Of a stretch of DNA of 26,419 nucleotides, positions 16,013-25,261 are shown piece after piece. A program made the translations under genes and the position numbers. This DNA comes from JBDRED01 sp043820025 [NCBI: Elusimicrobiota bacterium] (GTDB taxonomy: Bacteria > RUG730 > JBDRED01): NCBI GenBank assembly GCA_043820025.1, contig JBDRED010000023.1, positions 1 to 26,419 of the forward strand, in the 5' to 3' direction. How positions within the stretch are numbered: the stretch's first letter is position 1; every line of letters begins with the position of its first letter. The notes under the pieces were generated by a model. The model saw only the letters and a list, made by a program, of their open reading frames with translations, had not been told where the DNA came from and ran no database searches.

Positions 16013-17331
16013 CGTATATTAAAATATCTTCCTTTAATTTTTCCCTGATCCATAAAACCATCATAATGCCTCATGATTAAATGCGACTCCATCTGGCCTA
16101 AGGTATCTAAAGCGACTCCTACGACAATCAAGAGCGCTGTGCCGCCAAAAAAGAACGGCGCATTGAACCATTTTCTCAAAAATTCAGGAAATACAGCTAT
16201 AATAGCTACGAATATCGCTCCGCCAAGCGTGATACGCACAAGAATTCTTTCTATATATGCAGCTGTGGCTTCTCCAGGGCGTATTCCGGGAACAAACCCG
16301 CCCCATTTTTTCATATTTTCCGCAAGATCTATCGGATTAAAAGTAATCGCTGTATAAAAATAACAAAAGAATATTATTAATCCCGCATATATTAATTCAT
16401 ACATGCCGCTTCCGCTTCCCCACCAGGTTGCTATAGTCTTAGCAACAGACGCTTCAGGAAAAAATTGCGCCATTGTCATTGGAAATGACATAATAGAAAT
16501 AGCGAATATTACAGCAATAACGCCTGATTGATTAACCTTAAGCGGTAAAAATGTAGTCTGGCCGCCAACACTTCTTCTGCCAACCATTCGCTTAGCGTAT
16601 TGAACAGGTATTCTTCTCTGCCCTTGTTCAACCATTACCACAAGACCTGTAACAATAACAACAAGCGTAACTATTAGTATCACTCCAAATAAACTAATAC
16701 CTTCGCTCTTTAAAAGAATAAATATATTTTTAACAGCTGCCGGCAATCTATCAACAATTCCGGCAAAAATAATAAGCGATATTCCATTTCCTATTCCGCG
16801 TTCAGTGATCTGCTCGCCGAGCCACATTATAAACACAGTTCCGGTTGTAAGAGTCAGCACAGTTAAAAGTTGAAATTTTATACCCGGGTGCATAACAACA
16901 GGCGTTCCATTCGGCGCTTTCATTGCCTGCATCATATAAGTTAGACCAAATGACTGAATGGCTCCTAATACTAATGTGCCATACCTTGATATCTGTGTTA
17001 ACTTCTTACGTCCGCTTTCTCCTTCTTTTGATAATTTCTCAAAATAAGGAACTATAGTCTGAAGCAGCGACATAATAATAGACGCGTTAATATAAGGCAT
17101 GATACCCATTGAGAATATCGAAAGCTTTGTCAGCGCTCCGCCAGAAAACATATCTAAAAAACCAAAGAGCGTATTTTTTTGTGTTTCAAAAAAAGCGCGA
17201 AGCGCTATTCCATCAATTCCCGGAATAGGAATTGTCGCGCCTACGCGATATACAGCTAAAATTCCTAACGCAAACAATACTCTGCGCTTAAGTTCCGGAA
17301 TTTTAAAAATATCACTGAAACTCTTTAACAT
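16009..17331 (-). CDS. secY: Protein translocase subunit SecY
   Basis: Central pore of the Sec translocon in the cytoplasmic membrane. 440 residues with ten hydrophobic segments. Diagnostic stretches: YRVGATIPIPGID (28-40) at the first helix and plug, MGIMPYINASIIMSLLQ in the second helix, the cytoplasmic loop EQGQRRIPVQYAKRMVG that contacts SecA and the ribosome, and RPGEATAAYIERIL. It follows rplO by 11 bases, and its stop overlaps adk. Confidence 0.97.
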   Translation of the reverse strand: MLKSFSDIFKIPELKRRVLFALGILAVYRVGATIPIPGIDGIALRAFFETQKNTLFGFLDMFSGGALTKLSIFSMGIMPYINASIIMSLLQTIVPYFEKLSKEGESGRKKLTQISRYGTLVLGAIQSFGLTYMMQAMKAPNGTPVVMHPGIKFQLLTVLTLTTGTVFIMWLGEQITERGIGNGISLIIFAGIVDRLPAAVKNIFILLKSEGISLFGVILIVTLVVIVTGLVVMVEQGQRRIPVQYAKRMVGRRSVGGQTTFLPLKVNQSGVIAVIFAISIMSFPMTMAQFFPEASVAKTIATWWGSGSGMYELIYAGLIIFFCYFYTAITFNPIDLAENMKKWGGFVPGIRPGEATAAYIERILVRITLGGAIFVAIIAVFPEFLRKWFNAPFFFGGTALLIVVGVALDTLGQMESHLIMRHYDGFMDQGKIKGRYFNIR

Positions 17332-17342
17332 AAAACCCCATT

Positions 17343-17789
17343 CTATTTCTGTACTATTGCTTTACCGCCGGCCTTTTCAATTTTTTCCTTAGCGCTCTTG
17401 GCAAAAGCGTGCGCATTTACAGTTTTGGCTTTTGTGATATCGCCAACGCCTAAGATCTTAATAAGCGATCCTTTTTTTACTATCTTTGACGCGTAAAAAT
17501 CCTCAATACTAATTTCATCTTTCGCGTCAAACTTATCCGCGATATCTTTAATATTTAAAACTGCGTATTCCTTTTTGAAAGAATAATTTGAAAATCCACG
17601 CTTGGGGATCCTGCGCATAAGCGGCATTTGTCCGCCTTCAAACCCGGGTCTTGTGCCTCCTCCGCTTCGTGAATTTTGGCCATTACTTCCTCTTCCGCAT
17701 GTTTTACCAAGCCCTGTGCCTTGTCCTCTGCCCACTCTTTTTTTTAATTGTCTGGCACCTTTTGCTGGTCTTAAATTACCTAAATTCAT
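17343..17789 (-). CDS. rplO: Ribosomal protein L15 (uL15)
   Basis: 148 residues. The glycine/arginine-rich N-terminal extension that threads into 23S rRNA is clear (KKRVGRGQGTGLGKTCGRG, GGTRPGFEGGQMPLMRRIPKRGF). The globular C-terminal half ends AKEKIEKAGGKAIVQ. AAGGAG precedes the ATG. It comes directly after rpsE with a 25-base gap; rpmD, normally between them, is not there. Confidence 0.96.
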   Translation of the reverse strand: MNLGNLRPAKGARQLKKRVGRGQGTGLGKTCGRGSNGQNSRSGGGTRPGFEGGQMPLMRRIPKRGFSNYSFKKEYAVLNIKDIADKFDAKDEISIEDFYASKIVKKGSLIKILGVGDITKAKTVNAHAFAKSAKEKIEKAGGKAIVQK

Positions 17790-17814
17790 TCGCCATTCTC
17801 CTTAGTTGAAAACT

Positions 17815-18294
17815 CTATTCTTTTGAAAATCGCAGCGCCTTAACGCTTTCTTCTGTCTGCAAAGACCTAAGAGCGTCAATTGTCGCATAAACTACATTAA
17901 AAGGGTTATTGCTGCGCAGTGATTTAGTCAATATGTCTTTATAACCTGCCGCGTCCAGCACTGCCCTCATGGCTCCGCCGGCTATAACACCTGTTCCGGG
18001 CCCTGCAGGCTTAAGCAAAACTCTTCCTGCTCCTAATTTATGTGTAATTTCATGTGGTATAGTCGTTCCTTTCATAGGAACCTTTCTCATATCTTTTCTA
18101 GCTTTAGTAGTAGCCTTTTGGATAGCTGATTGAACTTCCTTTGCTTTTCCTGTCCCGCATCCAACACTTCCCTTGCCATCGCCAATAACTACCAAAGCAT
18201 TAAATCCAAATCGCTTACCGCCTTTAACAACCTTTGCTACTCTATTAACTGCTACCACAGTTTCTTTTAATTCAAGTCCCTTTTCTTCTGCCAC
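17815..18294 (-). CDS. rpsE: Ribosomal protein S5 (uS5)
   Basis: 159 residues; small-subunit protein at the mRNA entry region, important for decoding accuracy. The N-terminal RNA-binding domain carries [20 protein letters not shown] and [17 protein letters not shown]. The C-terminal domain has [20 protein letters not shown] and [17 protein letters not shown]. Translation starts at GTG (18294) after GGGGG. It sits between rplR and rplO. Confidence 0.96.
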   Translation of the reverse strand: MAEEKGLELKETVVAVNRVAKVVKGGKRFGFNALVVIGDGKGSVGCGTGKAKEVQSAIQKATTKARKDMRKVPMKGTTIPHEITHKLGAGRVLLKPAGPGTGVIAGGAMRAVLDAAGYKDILTKSLRSNNPFNVVYATIDALRSLQTEESVKALRFSKE

Positions 18295-18324
18295 GTTTAA
18301 ATTCCCCCAAATCTTATTTCTTTA

Positions 18325-18693
18325 TTAGAAATTAATTCCTTTTTCTCTTACAGCCTCTGCAAAAGCCTTAACCTTACCATGATAAAAATAACCATTCCTA
18401 TCAAAGACCACTTGTAAAATACCTTTTTCTTTTGCTATTTGGCCTACTATTTTACCCAGCTCTTTTGCAGCTTCAATATTCTTACCGCTCTTTAAAGTTG
18501 TTTTTAATTCTTTCTTCATTGTCGAGCATGATGCCAGCGTCTTCCCATTATCATCATCAATAATCTGCGCTTGTAAAAATTTTAGTGATTTAGATAAAAT
18601 AAGTCTTGGGCGTTCTAATGTCCCATGAATTTTTTTCTTTATTCTCATTTTTCTAATATCTCTTCGCACATTTTTATCTCTTAACTTTTTCAT
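18325..18693 (-). CDS. rplR: Ribosomal protein L18 (uL18)
   Basis: 122 residues; binds 5S rRNA with L5. Features: the basic N-terminus [16 protein letters not shown], then [33 protein letters not shown], and the C-terminal [20 protein letters not shown] with REKGI. Length and order (rplF, rplR, rpsE) are standard. GAGGAAGGGG lies just before the ATG. Confidence 0.96.
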   Translation of the reverse strand: MKKLRDKNVRRDIRKMRIKKKIHGTLERPRLILSKSLKFLQAQIIDDDNGKTLASCSTMKKELKTTLKSGKNIEAAKELGKIVGQIAKEKGILQVVFDRNGYFYHGKVKAFAEAVREKGINF

Positions 18694-18717
18694 TGCCCCT
18701 TCCTCTTTAGAGTCATA

Positions 18718-19269
18718 TTATTTTTTTGCCGATGCTGCTGCCTTACCTGCTTTTCTTCTTATATGCTCGTCAATATATGCAATACCTGTCGCTTTGTACG
18801 GTTCCGGCGGCCTTACTCGACGAATCTGAGACGCTATCTCTCCAACAACAGCCTTATTTATCCCGGTAATTATAAGCTGGTTTGCTTTTCCGTCAACAGC
18901 TATATTTATCCCTTCCGGAATTGCAAAATTAACAACATGAGAATAACCAACGGTTAAAACTAAATTTTTACCTGAAACCTGCGCCTTAAAACCAATCCCT
19001 TTTATAATCAATTCTTTTTTAAAAGGCGTTTCCATCCCCTTAATAGAATTCGCGATTAAATTTCTTGTCATACCCTGCATTGCCCTTGTTTTCTTCTCTG
19101 CATTGTTACAAGTAACCTTAATAATATTATCTCCTTCTTTAGCAACAGAGACAGTGGGATGAATCGCTACTGTCAGCGTGTTATTTCCTTTGGATATTAT
19201 TACTTTATCCTTAATTTCAACTTTGATATCTTTAGGAATTACAATTTCTTTTCTGCCAACTCTACTCAT
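18718..19269 (-). CDS. rplF: Ribosomal protein L6 (uL6)
   Basis: 183 residues from the ATG at 19269 (MSRVGRKEIVIP), which has GGAG nine bases upstream. A start 17 codons earlier would run into rpsH and is rejected. The protein is a duplicated fold; the second half ends with the family signature RVRPPEPYKATGIAY and RRKAGKA. L6 lies near the sarcin-ricin loop, where translation factors bind. It follows rpsH after 19 bases. Confidence 0.96.
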   Translation of the reverse strand: MSRVGRKEIVIPKDIKVEIKDKVIISKGNNTLTVAIHPTVSVAKEGDNIIKVTCNNAEKKTRAMQGMTRNLIANSIKGMETPFKKELIIKGIGFKAQVSGKNLVLTVGYSHVVNFAIPEGINIAVDGKANQLIITGINKAVVGEIASQIRRVRPPEPYKATGIAYIDEHIRRKAGKAAASAKK

Positions 19270-19288
19270 AATTATTCTCCAAACCTTT

Positions 19289-19687
19289 TTACCAAATATA
19301 ACATAAAATTTCGCCGCCAATCTTCATAGATCTTGCTTTCTTGCATGACATTATACCGCTCGATGTTGATACTAGAGCAACACCTATGCCGCCTCTAACC
19401 TTTGGCAGTTCATCGCTGCCTCTATAAATTCTCAAACCCGGCTTACTTACTCTTTGAATTGCCGTAATAACCCTGGTCTTATTTGCGCCATATTTCATAT
19501 ATACGCGCAATATACCTTGTTTAGTGTCATCAATGCGTTTGTAGTTAGATATATACCCCTCGTCTTTTAAAAGCTTTAGAACCTCTTCCTTAACTTTTGA
19601 CGCAGGAACATCTACTTTTTCATGAAATCTGTGATTCGCATTTCTTATACATGTAAGCATATCCGCAATTGGATCTGTCGATGCCAT
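19289..19687 (-). CDS. rpsH: Ribosomal protein S8 (uS8)
   Basis: 132 residues from the ATG at 19687 ([17 protein letters not shown]), preceded by GGGGGAG; a start six codons upstream is less likely because the binding site would lie inside the gene. The C-terminal signature is [21 protein letters not shown] followed by [11 protein letters not shown]8 binds the central domain of 16S rRNA. It lies 11 bases after rpsN. Confidence 0.96.
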   Translation of the reverse strand: MASTDPIADMLTCIRNANHRFHEKVDVPASKVKEEVLKLLKDEGYISNYKRIDDTKQGILRVYMKYGANKTRVITAIQRVSKPGLRIYRGSDELPKVRGGIGVALVSTSSGIMSCKKARSMKIGGEILCYIW

Positions 19688-19698
19688 AATAACTCCCC

Positions 19699-19884
19699 CT
19701 ACCAACTTGCCTTAGTAACGCCCGGGATTTCTCCTCGATGCGCCAGCTGTCTGAAACAGATACGACAAATGCCAAAATCTCTCAAAAATGCCCTTGGCCT
19801 GCCGCATCTCCTACAACGATTATATTTCCTTGTGCTAAACTTCGGTGTTCTCTTTTGTTTATAAATCAAACTTGTCTTTGCCAC
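19699..19884 (-). CDS. rpsN: Ribosomal protein S14 (uS14), short zinc form
   Basis: 61 residues, the short type Z form. The zinc ligands C24, C27, C40 and C43 are in place ([20 protein letters not shown]). It ends REIPGV-like ([13 protein letters not shown]). The start is GTG at 19884 with GGAGG six bases upstream. It is placed between rplE and rpsH as in most bacteria; the longer zinc-free form is not present here. Confidence 0.97.
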   Translation of the reverse strand: MAKTSLIYKQKRTPKFSTRKYNRCRRCGRPRAFLRDFGICRICFRQLAHRGEIPGVTKASW

Positions 19885-19896
19885 TCAAATCCTCCA

Positions 19897-20442
19897 TTAC
19901 TTTTTATCACTAAAAGGCATTCCTAAAAGTGTTAACAGTTCTTTAGCTTCAGTATTATTTGAAGCAGTGGTAACTATTGTAATATTCATACCGCGCGTCT
20001 TATCTGAGCTATCTAAATCAATTTCCGGAAATATATATTGTTCATTCATTCCAAAATTATAGTTACCCTGTCCATCAAAAGCGTTAGGCTTTATTCCTTT
20101 AAAATCTCTTATTCTCGGAATAGCCACATTTATTAATCTATCAAAAAACTCGTACATTCTAATGCCTCTAAGAGTTACCATACACCCAATCGGCATACCT
20201 TCGCGCAGTTTAAAATTAGAAATTGATTTCTTAGCTCGAGTAATTACAGGCCTTTGCCCTGCGATCGCTGCTAATTCAATAGGAGCTATTTCTAAAGCTT
20301 TTGCGTTTTCTTTTGCTTCGCCAAGTCCTATGTTAATAACAATCTTCTTTAGTTTTGGAGCCTGCATTTTGCTCTTATATTTAAATTTCTCCATAAGAAC
20401 AGGAACTACTTCTTTATTATAAAAATCTAAAATTCGCGCCAT
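19897..20442 (-). CDS. rplE: Ribosomal protein L5 (uL5)
   Basis: 181 residues; binds 5S rRNA and contacts the P-site tRNA and the S13 bridge. Signatures: [16 protein letters not shown] (33-48), [43 protein letters not shown], and a C-terminal [20 protein letters not shown]. Starts at ATG with AAGGAAGG upstream; follows rplX by 19 bases. Confidence 0.96.
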   Translation of the reverse strand: MARILDFYNKEVVPVLMEKFKYKSKMQAPKLKKIVINIGLGEAKENAKALEIAPIELAAIAGQRPVITRAKKSISNFKLREGMPIGCMVTLRGIRMYEFFDRLINVAIPRIRDFKGIKPNAFDGQGNYNFGMNEQYIFPEIDLDSSDKTRGMNITIVTTASNNTEAKELLTLLGMPFSDKK

Positions 20443-20461
20443 ATTTCTTTACCTTCCTTAA

Positions 20462-20773
20462 TTATACGATCATTTCTCCGCATTTTTTACAGATGCGCAC
20501 TTTTTTTCCATCAGAAAGCCTCTCAGAATGTATTCTGGATGGCTTACCGCATTTTGTGCAAATAAGCTGAACCTTTGATACATGCATAGGCGCTTCCTTT
20601 TCTCTTATTCCGCCTGGATCTGTCTGCGTAGAACGCGTATGACGTTTAATAAAATTAATTTTTGCCACAATTACCTTATCGCTTTTAGGATAACATTTAA
20701 GCACTTCTCCTGTCTTACCCTTATCCTTTCCGGATAGAATAATTACCTTATCTTTCTTTTTTATATGAAACAT
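20462..20773 (-). CDS. rplX: Ribosomal protein L24 (uL24) with C-terminal zinc ribbon
   Basis: 103 residues. The KOW motif is at the start (KKDKVIILSGKDKGKTGEVL). The C-terminus adds a four-cysteine zinc ribbon: C72, C75, C95 and C98 (CTKCGKPSR ... ICKKCGE). L24 starts 23S folding at the tunnel exit. GGGG precedes the ATG. The ribbon occurs in many bacterial phyla but is lost in E. coli-type L24, so here it fits the other zinc forms in the window. Confidence 0.96.
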   Translation of the reverse strand: MFHIKKKDKVIILSGKDKGKTGEVLKCYPKSDKVIVAKINFIKRHTRSTQTDPGGIREKEAPMHVSKVQLICTKCGKPSRIHSERLSDGKKVRICKKCGEMIV

Positions 20774-20787
20774 CGTTCATCCCCTTC

Positions 20788-21156
20788 TTACAAGACCTCA
20801 GGCGCCAGAGAAATAATTTTCATGAAATTCTTTTCTCTTAATTCACGCGCTATAGGTCCAAATATACGGGTCCCTTTGGGTTCATTATTATTATCAACCA
20901 CAACAGCACCATTTTCATCAAACCTAATATATGATCCGTCTTTACGTCTATAAGCTCTTTTTGTCCTAACTATAACAGCCTTAATAACATCTCCCTTTTT
21001 AATAGCAGCGCCGGGAGTCGCATCTTTTACTGATGCTACTATAACATCGCCTATGGTTGCATAACGCTTACGCGTGCCGCCAAGTACTTTTATACACATA
21101 ATTTTTTTTGCGCCTGAATTATCCGCGATATTTAATCTAGTTTGTTGTTGTATCAT
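20788..21156 (-). CDS. rplN: Ribosomal protein L14 (uL14)
   Basis: 122 residues, the invariant length of the family. Signatures: [48 protein letters not shown]-like [21 protein letters not shown] and [13 protein letters not shown]14 forms part of the inter-subunit bridge next to 16S helix 44. It lies between rpsQ and rplX; AAGGAT precedes the ATG. Confidence 0.97.
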   Translation of the reverse strand: MIQQQTRLNIADNSGAKKIMCIKVLGGTRKRYATIGDVIVASVKDATPGAAIKKGDVIKAVIVRTKRAYRRKDGSYIRFDENGAVVVDNNNEPKGTRIFGPIARELREKNFMKIISLAPEVL

Positions 21157-21177
21157 AGTTTTATCCTTATTTCAAAT

Positions 21178-21435
21178 TTATATTGTTTCGCTCTCAACAA
21201 TCTTGACCAGCTTCCAGCATTTATTTTTGCTAAGGGGCCTAATGAGACAGATGTCAACTAAATCACCTTTTTTGGATTCATTCTTCTCATCATGAACCAT
21301 TAATTTAGTACTGCGCGTAATTACTTTTTCATATAACGGATGCCTGAAACGTCTTGATATAAGCACAACTCTGGATTTATTCATCTTATCACTGACTACA
21401 GTCCCTCTAAAGATTTTTTGTTTTGGTTTTGCCAT
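21178..21435 (-). CDS. rpsQ: Ribosomal protein S17 (uS17)
   Basis: 85 residues with an OB fold. Signatures: [39 protein letters not shown], and [21 protein letters not shown]. It begins one base after the rpmC stop, with GGAG inside the end of rpmC, so translation is probably coupled. It binds the 5' domain of 16S rRNA. Confidence 0.96.
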   Translation of the reverse strand: MAKPKQKIFRGTVVSDKMNKSRVVLISRRFRHPLYEKVITRSTKLMVHDEKNESKKGDLVDICLIRPLSKNKCWKLVKIVESETI

Positions 21436-21436
21436 A

Positions 21437-21649
21437 CTATTTTTTCTCCGTTTTAGCTTTTTGTATCTCTTTTTCTTTTAAAATAGTCTTAAGGCGCGCA
21501 ATATCTTTTCTTAATAGCCTCAAGATCATGGAATTCTTTAAAGGATTGGTCTTATGCTCAAACTGTTTAGCAATAAACTCCCTTTCCTTGGCATGAATCT
21601 GCTGCGTTAATTCTTCATTTGATAATGCTCTAATTTCTGATGTTTTCAT
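21437..21649 (-). CDS. rpmC: Ribosomal protein L29 (uL29)
   Basis: 70 residues, two long helices. Signatures: [14 protein letters not shown] near the start and [21 protein letters not shown] in the second helix, then a lysine-rich tail. L29 sits at the tunnel exit next to L23, where chaperones and the signal recognition particle dock. It follows rplP by 16 bases and nearly touches rpsQ. Confidence 0.95.
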   Translation of the reverse strand: MKTSEIRALSNEELTQQIHAKEREFIAKQFEHKTNPLKNSMILRLLRKDIARLKTILKEKEIQKAKTEKK

Positions 21650-21665
21650 AATTGTAGTATACCAC

Positions 21666-22070
21666 CTATCTTGAAATAAACTTTGTCTTTATTGGTAATT
21701 TATGGGATGCCAGTCTCATAGCTTCTTTTGCTAAGTCAACATCAACTCCCTCTATCTCAAAAAGAATACGGCCGGGCTTTACAACAGATACCCAAAATTC
21801 CGGGGATCCTTTACCTTTACCCATTCTTGTTTCCGCAGGTTTTTTTGTCACAGGCTTATCAGGAAATATACGTATCCATATTTTTCCGCCGCGTTTTAAA
21901 AATCTTGTAAGCGCTATTCTAGCCGCTTCTATTTGACGGCTTTGAACCCATGCCGGTTCAAGAGCCTGCAATCCATATGAACCAAAGTTCAGCTCAGTGC
22001 CTCCCTTAGCATTGCCCTTCATTCTTCCTCTTTGCTGTTTTCTATATTTAACCCTCTTGGGCATTAACAT
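21666..22070 (-). CDS. rplP: Ribosomal protein L16 (uL16)
   Basis: 134 residues, starting [19 protein letters not shown]. The first ATG (22070) is preferred over the one two codons later because GAGG lies about eight bases upstream. The gene therefore begins 23 bases inside rpsC. Further signatures: [40 protein letters not shown] and [17 protein letters not shown]16 helps to form the A-site tRNA cleft. Confidence 0.96.
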   Translation of the reverse strand: MLMPKRVKYRKQQRGRMKGNAKGGTELNFGSYGLQALEPAWVQSRQIEAARIALTRFLKRGGKIWIRIFPDKPVTKKPAETRMGKGKGSPEFWVSVVKPGRILFEIEGVDVDLAKEAMRLASHKLPIKTKFISR

Positions 22071-22773
22071 CGTCTTTTACCTCGCTTGATTTATTATTAT
22101 TTTCCTCTCCAATAACTGTTACAGGAGAAATAATATCCGGGAGTTTTTCTCCAAAATATTCCTTTCTAAATATCCATGTTTTTACGCCTATCTGGCCATA
22201 AGTTGTATATGCTTCCGCAAAACCATAATCGATATCCGCTCTAAATGTTTGAAGAGGCGTCCTGCCTTCTTTCGCCCATTCTGTTCTTGCTATTTCAGCG
22301 CCGCCAAGTCTTCCTGCAACCATTATTTTGATACCTAAAGCGCCTAATTTTAAACTGCGTTCCATTGCCTTTTTCATCGCTCTTCTATAGGATACCTTTT
22401 TTTCAAGCTGCATAGCTATGCCTTCTGCGACTAATTGAGCGTCAAGTTCCGGAGTTTTAATCTCGATAATATTAACATATGTCTTACGGCCTGTTATATT
22501 CTCCATATTCTTGCGCAGATTCTCAACATCGCTTCCCTTTTTTCCGATAACGATTCCGGGACGCGCAGTGTGAATATTAACTCTGACATACTTTCCGGCG
22601 CGTTCTATTCCCACCTTTGAAATGCCTGCGTTTTTATGGTGTTTCTTTATATATGCTCGGATCTTTAAATCCTCTTCTAATAAATCTGCGAAATTCCCTC
22701 GAGCAAACCACTTAGAATCCCAATCATTGATATATCCTAAGCGAATACCCTTCGGATGTACTTTTTGCCCCAC
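22048..22773 (-). CDS. rpsC: Ribosomal protein S3 (uS3)
   Basis: 241 residues; it lines the mRNA entry channel. It starts [13 protein letters not shown] at a GTG with AGGAGG six bases upstream. The type 2 KH domain has [15 protein letters not shown] with the GxxG loop GKKG. The C-terminal domain has [20 protein letters not shown] and GVKTWIF. An acidic, polar tail of about 25 residues ([14 protein letters not shown]) follows and is the variable part of the family. The end overlaps rplP. Confidence 0.97.
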   Translation of the reverse strand: MGQKVHPKGIRLGYINDWDSKWFARGNFADLLEEDLKIRAYIKKHHKNAGISKVGIERAGKYVRVNIHTARPGIVIGKKGSDVENLRKNMENITGRKTYVNIIEIKTPELDAQLVAEGIAMQLEKKVSYRRAMKKAMERSLKLGALGIKIMVAGRLGGAEIARTEWAKEGRTPLQTFRADIDYGFAEAYTTYGQIGVKTWIFRKEYFGEKLPDIISPVTVIGEENNNKSSEVKDDVNAQEG

Positions 22774-22788
22774 GAAAGTCCTCCTAAA

Positions 22789-23121
22789 TTAACTAAGCTT
22801 CTTTAATATTATTGTTATATGCGCTGTCTTACGTTTATATGTCGTTCCTCTTCCCATAGCCGCAGGCCGCATTCTTGACATAGACGGACCGGGCCCAACA
22901 TAAGCTTCTTTTATAATAATTGTCTTTGTATCTATGCTTCTGCCAAAATTTGAAACAGCTGAATTTATAGCTTTAATTATTATTGGCACTGCTGTTTTAT
23001 TTGTAAATTTCAATGTCCTAAGCGCTGCGTCAACCTTCTTGCCTGAAATTAGATCGATTACCTGCCCTGCTTTTCTTGGAGTTACGCGCGCATATCGAAC
23101 TATACATTTTGTCTCTGTCAT
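22789..23121 (-). CDS. rplV: Ribosomal protein L22 (uL22)
   Basis: 110 residues. Signatures: VRYARVTPRKAGQVIDLISGK, KAINSAVSNFGRSIDT, AYVGPGPSMSRMRPAAMGRG in the hairpin that reaches into the exit tunnel, and TAHITIIL at the end. Placed between rpsS and rpsC. GAGG lies before the ATG. The 63-base gap upstream holds a possible weak promoter. Confidence 0.96.
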   Translation of the reverse strand: MTETKCIVRYARVTPRKAGQVIDLISGKKVDAALRTLKFTNKTAVPIIIKAINSAVSNFGRSIDTKTIIIKEAYVGPGPSMSRMRPAAMGRGTTYKRKTAHITIILKKLS

Positions 23122-23138
23122 TTTTTTCCTCGTTAAAA

Positions 23139-23166
23139 ATTAAATAGTAAAATTATTAGCAATCAA
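23139..23166 (-). promoter_or_regulatory. Possible weak internal promoter before rplV
   Basis: On the minus strand, TTGATT (23166 to 23161, 4 of 6 for -35) is followed after 16 bases by TTTAAT (23144 to 23139, 5 of 6 for -10), ending 17 bases before the rplV ATG. The gap between rpsS and rplV (63 bases) is among the longest in the ribosomal cluster. AT-rich DNA gives such matches by chance, so the call is tentative. Confidence 0.2.
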
Positions 23167-23184
23167 CAATGATAAACTATTGAT

Positions 23185-23469
23185 TTATGTTAAACCTTTT
23201 GTTTCTTTTTTAAACTCTCCGTGTCCTTTAAAGAAACGGGTAGGAGCAAACTCTCCTAATTTATGTCCAACCATACTTTCTGTTATGAATACTGAAACAA
23301 ATTTTTTCCCGTTATGCACAGCTATTGTATGGCCTACAAAATCCGGAGAAATCATGGAATTTCTGGCCCATGTCTTTATAACACTTTTGGCGCTATCTTT
23401 ATTCATATTTTCAAGTTTTTTTAACAGCCTTTCGTCAATATATGGCCCTTTTTTAGTCGATCTTCCCAT
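23185..23469 (-). CDS. rpsS: Ribosomal protein S19 (uS19)
   Basis: 94 residues; small-subunit head protein paired with S13. It begins [18 protein letters not shown], and the family signature near the C-terminus is clear: [39 protein letters not shown] lies 11 bases before the ATG. It follows rplB after 15 bases. Confidence 0.97.
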   Translation of the reverse strand: MGRSTKKGPYIDERLLKKLENMNKDSAKSVIKTWARNSMISPDFVGHTIAVHNGKKFVSVFITESMVGHKLGEFAPTRFFKGHGEFKKETKGLT

Positions 23470-23484
23470 CTATCTAAAATCCTC

Positions 23485-24309
23485 CTACGATTTTCTGCGT
23501 TTTACAATAAACTTATCAGAATATTTTGGCTTTCGAGTTTTATATCCTTTAGCAGGTTGATTCCAAGGAGACCGAGGCTGATTATTTCCTTTACTCTTTC
23601 CTCGTCCTCCGCCATGCGGATGGTCAACAGCGTTCATTGCTGTTCCTCGCACTGTAGGCCGTATTCCCATACGCCTGGACCTGCCTGCTGAACCAATAGT
23701 AATATTTTCGTGATCTGTATTTCCCAACTGTCCAATTGTCGCTATACAATGCACAGGAACAAGCCTTACTTCTCCTGACGGCATTTTTACATGCGCGAAA
23801 ACCTCTTCCTTTGCCAAAAGCTGAGCAACTGCGCCTGCGCTTCTCGCAAGCTGGCCGCCACGGCCTCTCTTAAGCTCAATATTATGTATTAAAGTACCTT
23901 CAGGCATTGACTTAAGCGGCATTGCGTTGCCTGTCTTTATTTCAACATTATCACCGCTTATTATTATCTCTCCAACTTGCAAGCCAAGCGGCGACAAAAT
24001 ATATCTTTTTTCTCCATCTACATATTGAATAAGAGCAATATTTGCAGATCTATTTGGATCATACTCAACGCTGACTACCTTGCCGGGAATATTGAACTTA
24101 TCTCTTTTAAAATCAATTACTCTATATTTACGTTTGTGCCCGCCGCCTTGATGCCTGACTGTAATACTGCCAGAGTTGTTTCTACCGCCGTTTTTCTTTA
24201 AAACACGCAAAAGGCTCTTTTCAGGAGTCTTTTTCGTTATCTCTGCAAAATCATTTACTGACATTCCGCGTCTTGATGGTGTTGTTGGCCTATATTTAAT
24301 TATTCCCAT
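23485..24309 (-). CDS. rplB: Ribosomal protein L2 (uL2)
   Basis: 274 residues, the usual length; needed for subunit joining and peptidyl transfer. Signatures: [18 protein letters not shown] at the start, [40 protein letters not shown], and the conserved C-terminal [20 protein letters not shown] with [12 protein letters not shown]. The histidine-containing loop and basic tail are complete. Follows rplW by 11 bases. Confidence 0.98.
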   Translation of the reverse strand: MGIIKYRPTTPSRRGMSVNDFAEITKKTPEKSLLRVLKKNGGRNNSGSITVRHQGGGHKRKYRVIDFKRDKFNIPGKVVSVEYDPNRSANIALIQYVDGEKRYILSPLGLQVGEIIISGDNVEIKTGNAMPLKSMPEGTLIHNIELKRGRGGQLARSAGAVAQLLAKEEVFAHVKMPSGEVRLVPVHCIATIGQLGNTDHENITIGSAGRSRRMGIRPTVRGTAMNAVDHPHGGGRGKSKGNNQPRSPWNQPAKGYKTRKPKYSDKFIVKRRKS

Positions 24310-24320
24310 TATTTAAATCC

Positions 24321-24614
24321 TCATTTCTTTTCTTGCGCTACTTTAATTGTATCGCCTTTTTTTAATTGCACTACAGCTTTTTTCCAATCACTGCACTTTC
24401 CTTGATAAGCGCCTACTCTTTTCTTCTTCCCTTTAATATTAAAAGTGTTTACACTTTCAACCTTTACTTTAAAAAACTCTTCAACCGCTCTTTTAACGTC
24501 AATCTTATTGCTATTTCTATTTACTTCAAAAATATATTTATTTTCTGTTTCTTTTATATCGCTTGATTTTTCAGTAGTAATCGGCCTAATTAGCACCCTA
24601 TTATTCTGGTTCAT
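24321..24614 (-). CDS. rplW: Ribosomal protein L23 (uL23)
   Basis: 97 residues; it forms the docking site at the tunnel exit for trigger factor and SRP. Signatures: IRPITTEKSSDIKETENKYI, the helix KIDVKRAVEEFFKVKVESVN and KKKRVGAYQGKCSDWKKAVV. Its ATG overlaps the rplD stop by four bases, so translation is likely coupled. Confidence 0.96.
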   Translation of the reverse strand: MNQNNRVLIRPITTEKSSDIKETENKYIFEVNRNSNKIDVKRAVEEFFKVKVESVNTFNIKGKKKRVGAYQGKCSDWKKAVVQLKKGDTIKVAQEKK

Positions 24615-25240
24615 TTTGATTTCTCCAATTTCTGATTCAAGAACTCTAATGAATCCTTATCGCACACAACATTGTCTGCAGATAATAATTCGTATGCATG
24701 TAATTTATCAACAAGAGTTACACTCAAAATAGGAATATTTCTTGTTGCGCGATTCATTTCAGTTGTAAAATTTTTAACTACAAGCAGAGTCTTTGTTGCC
24801 CAATTCATTTCCTTAAGCCAAGCTGCATAATCTTTTGTCTTTGCTCCAATACCTGCGATTGTATCAATTACAATTAGTTTGTTATTATTGTTTTTATCTA
24901 CAAGAGCGTGAAGCAAAGCTATCTTCTTTTTCTTTTGCGGCAAATCATATCTATAACTTCTTGGTTTTGGACCAAATGTTATACCGCCATGATACCACAA
25001 AGGAGAACGGCTGCTTCCTGCTCTAGCTCTTCCTGTTCCTTTTTGCTTCCATGGTTTTGCGCCGCCGCCAGACACCTCAGCTCTAGTTTTTGTGCTTGAT
25101 GTCCCTTGTCTTTGATTAGCTAAGTAATTTACAACTACCTCGTGTAACAATGTGCCATTTACCTTGCCGGCAGTCATATATTCAAAGACTGTAATCTTTT
25201 CTTTGTCTTTGCCTTTTTTATCTTTTACCTGGAGTTCCAA
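24611..25240 (-). CDS. rplD: Ribosomal protein L4 (uL4)
   Basis: 209 residues. The long tunnel-lining loop is intact: AEVSGGGAKPWKQKGTGRAR, AGSSRSPLWYHGGITFGPKP, followed by KKKKIALLHALVD. The start is TTG at 25240, with GAGG about eight bases upstream; there is no ATG in the region. In E. coli L4 also regulates the S10 operon, but no leader for this can be judged here because the operon start is outside the window. Confidence 0.96.
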   Translation of the reverse strand: MELQVKDKKGKDKEKITVFEYMTAGKVNGTLLHEVVVNYLANQRQGTSSTKTRAEVSGGGAKPWKQKGTGRARAGSSRSPLWYHGGITFGPKPRSYRYDLPQKKKKIALLHALVDKNNNNKLIVIDTIAGIGAKTKDYAAWLKEMNWATKTLLVVKNFTTEMNRATRNIPILSVTLVDKLHAYELLSADNVVCDKDSLEFLNQKLEKSK

Positions 25241-25261
25241 TGTTCTTACCTCTTTTTTAAC

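Noticed and set aside
19269-19320. Overlap of rplF with rpsH from a longer frame
   Set aside because: The ATG at 19269 has a good binding site and gives the standard L6 N-terminus, so there is no real overlap.
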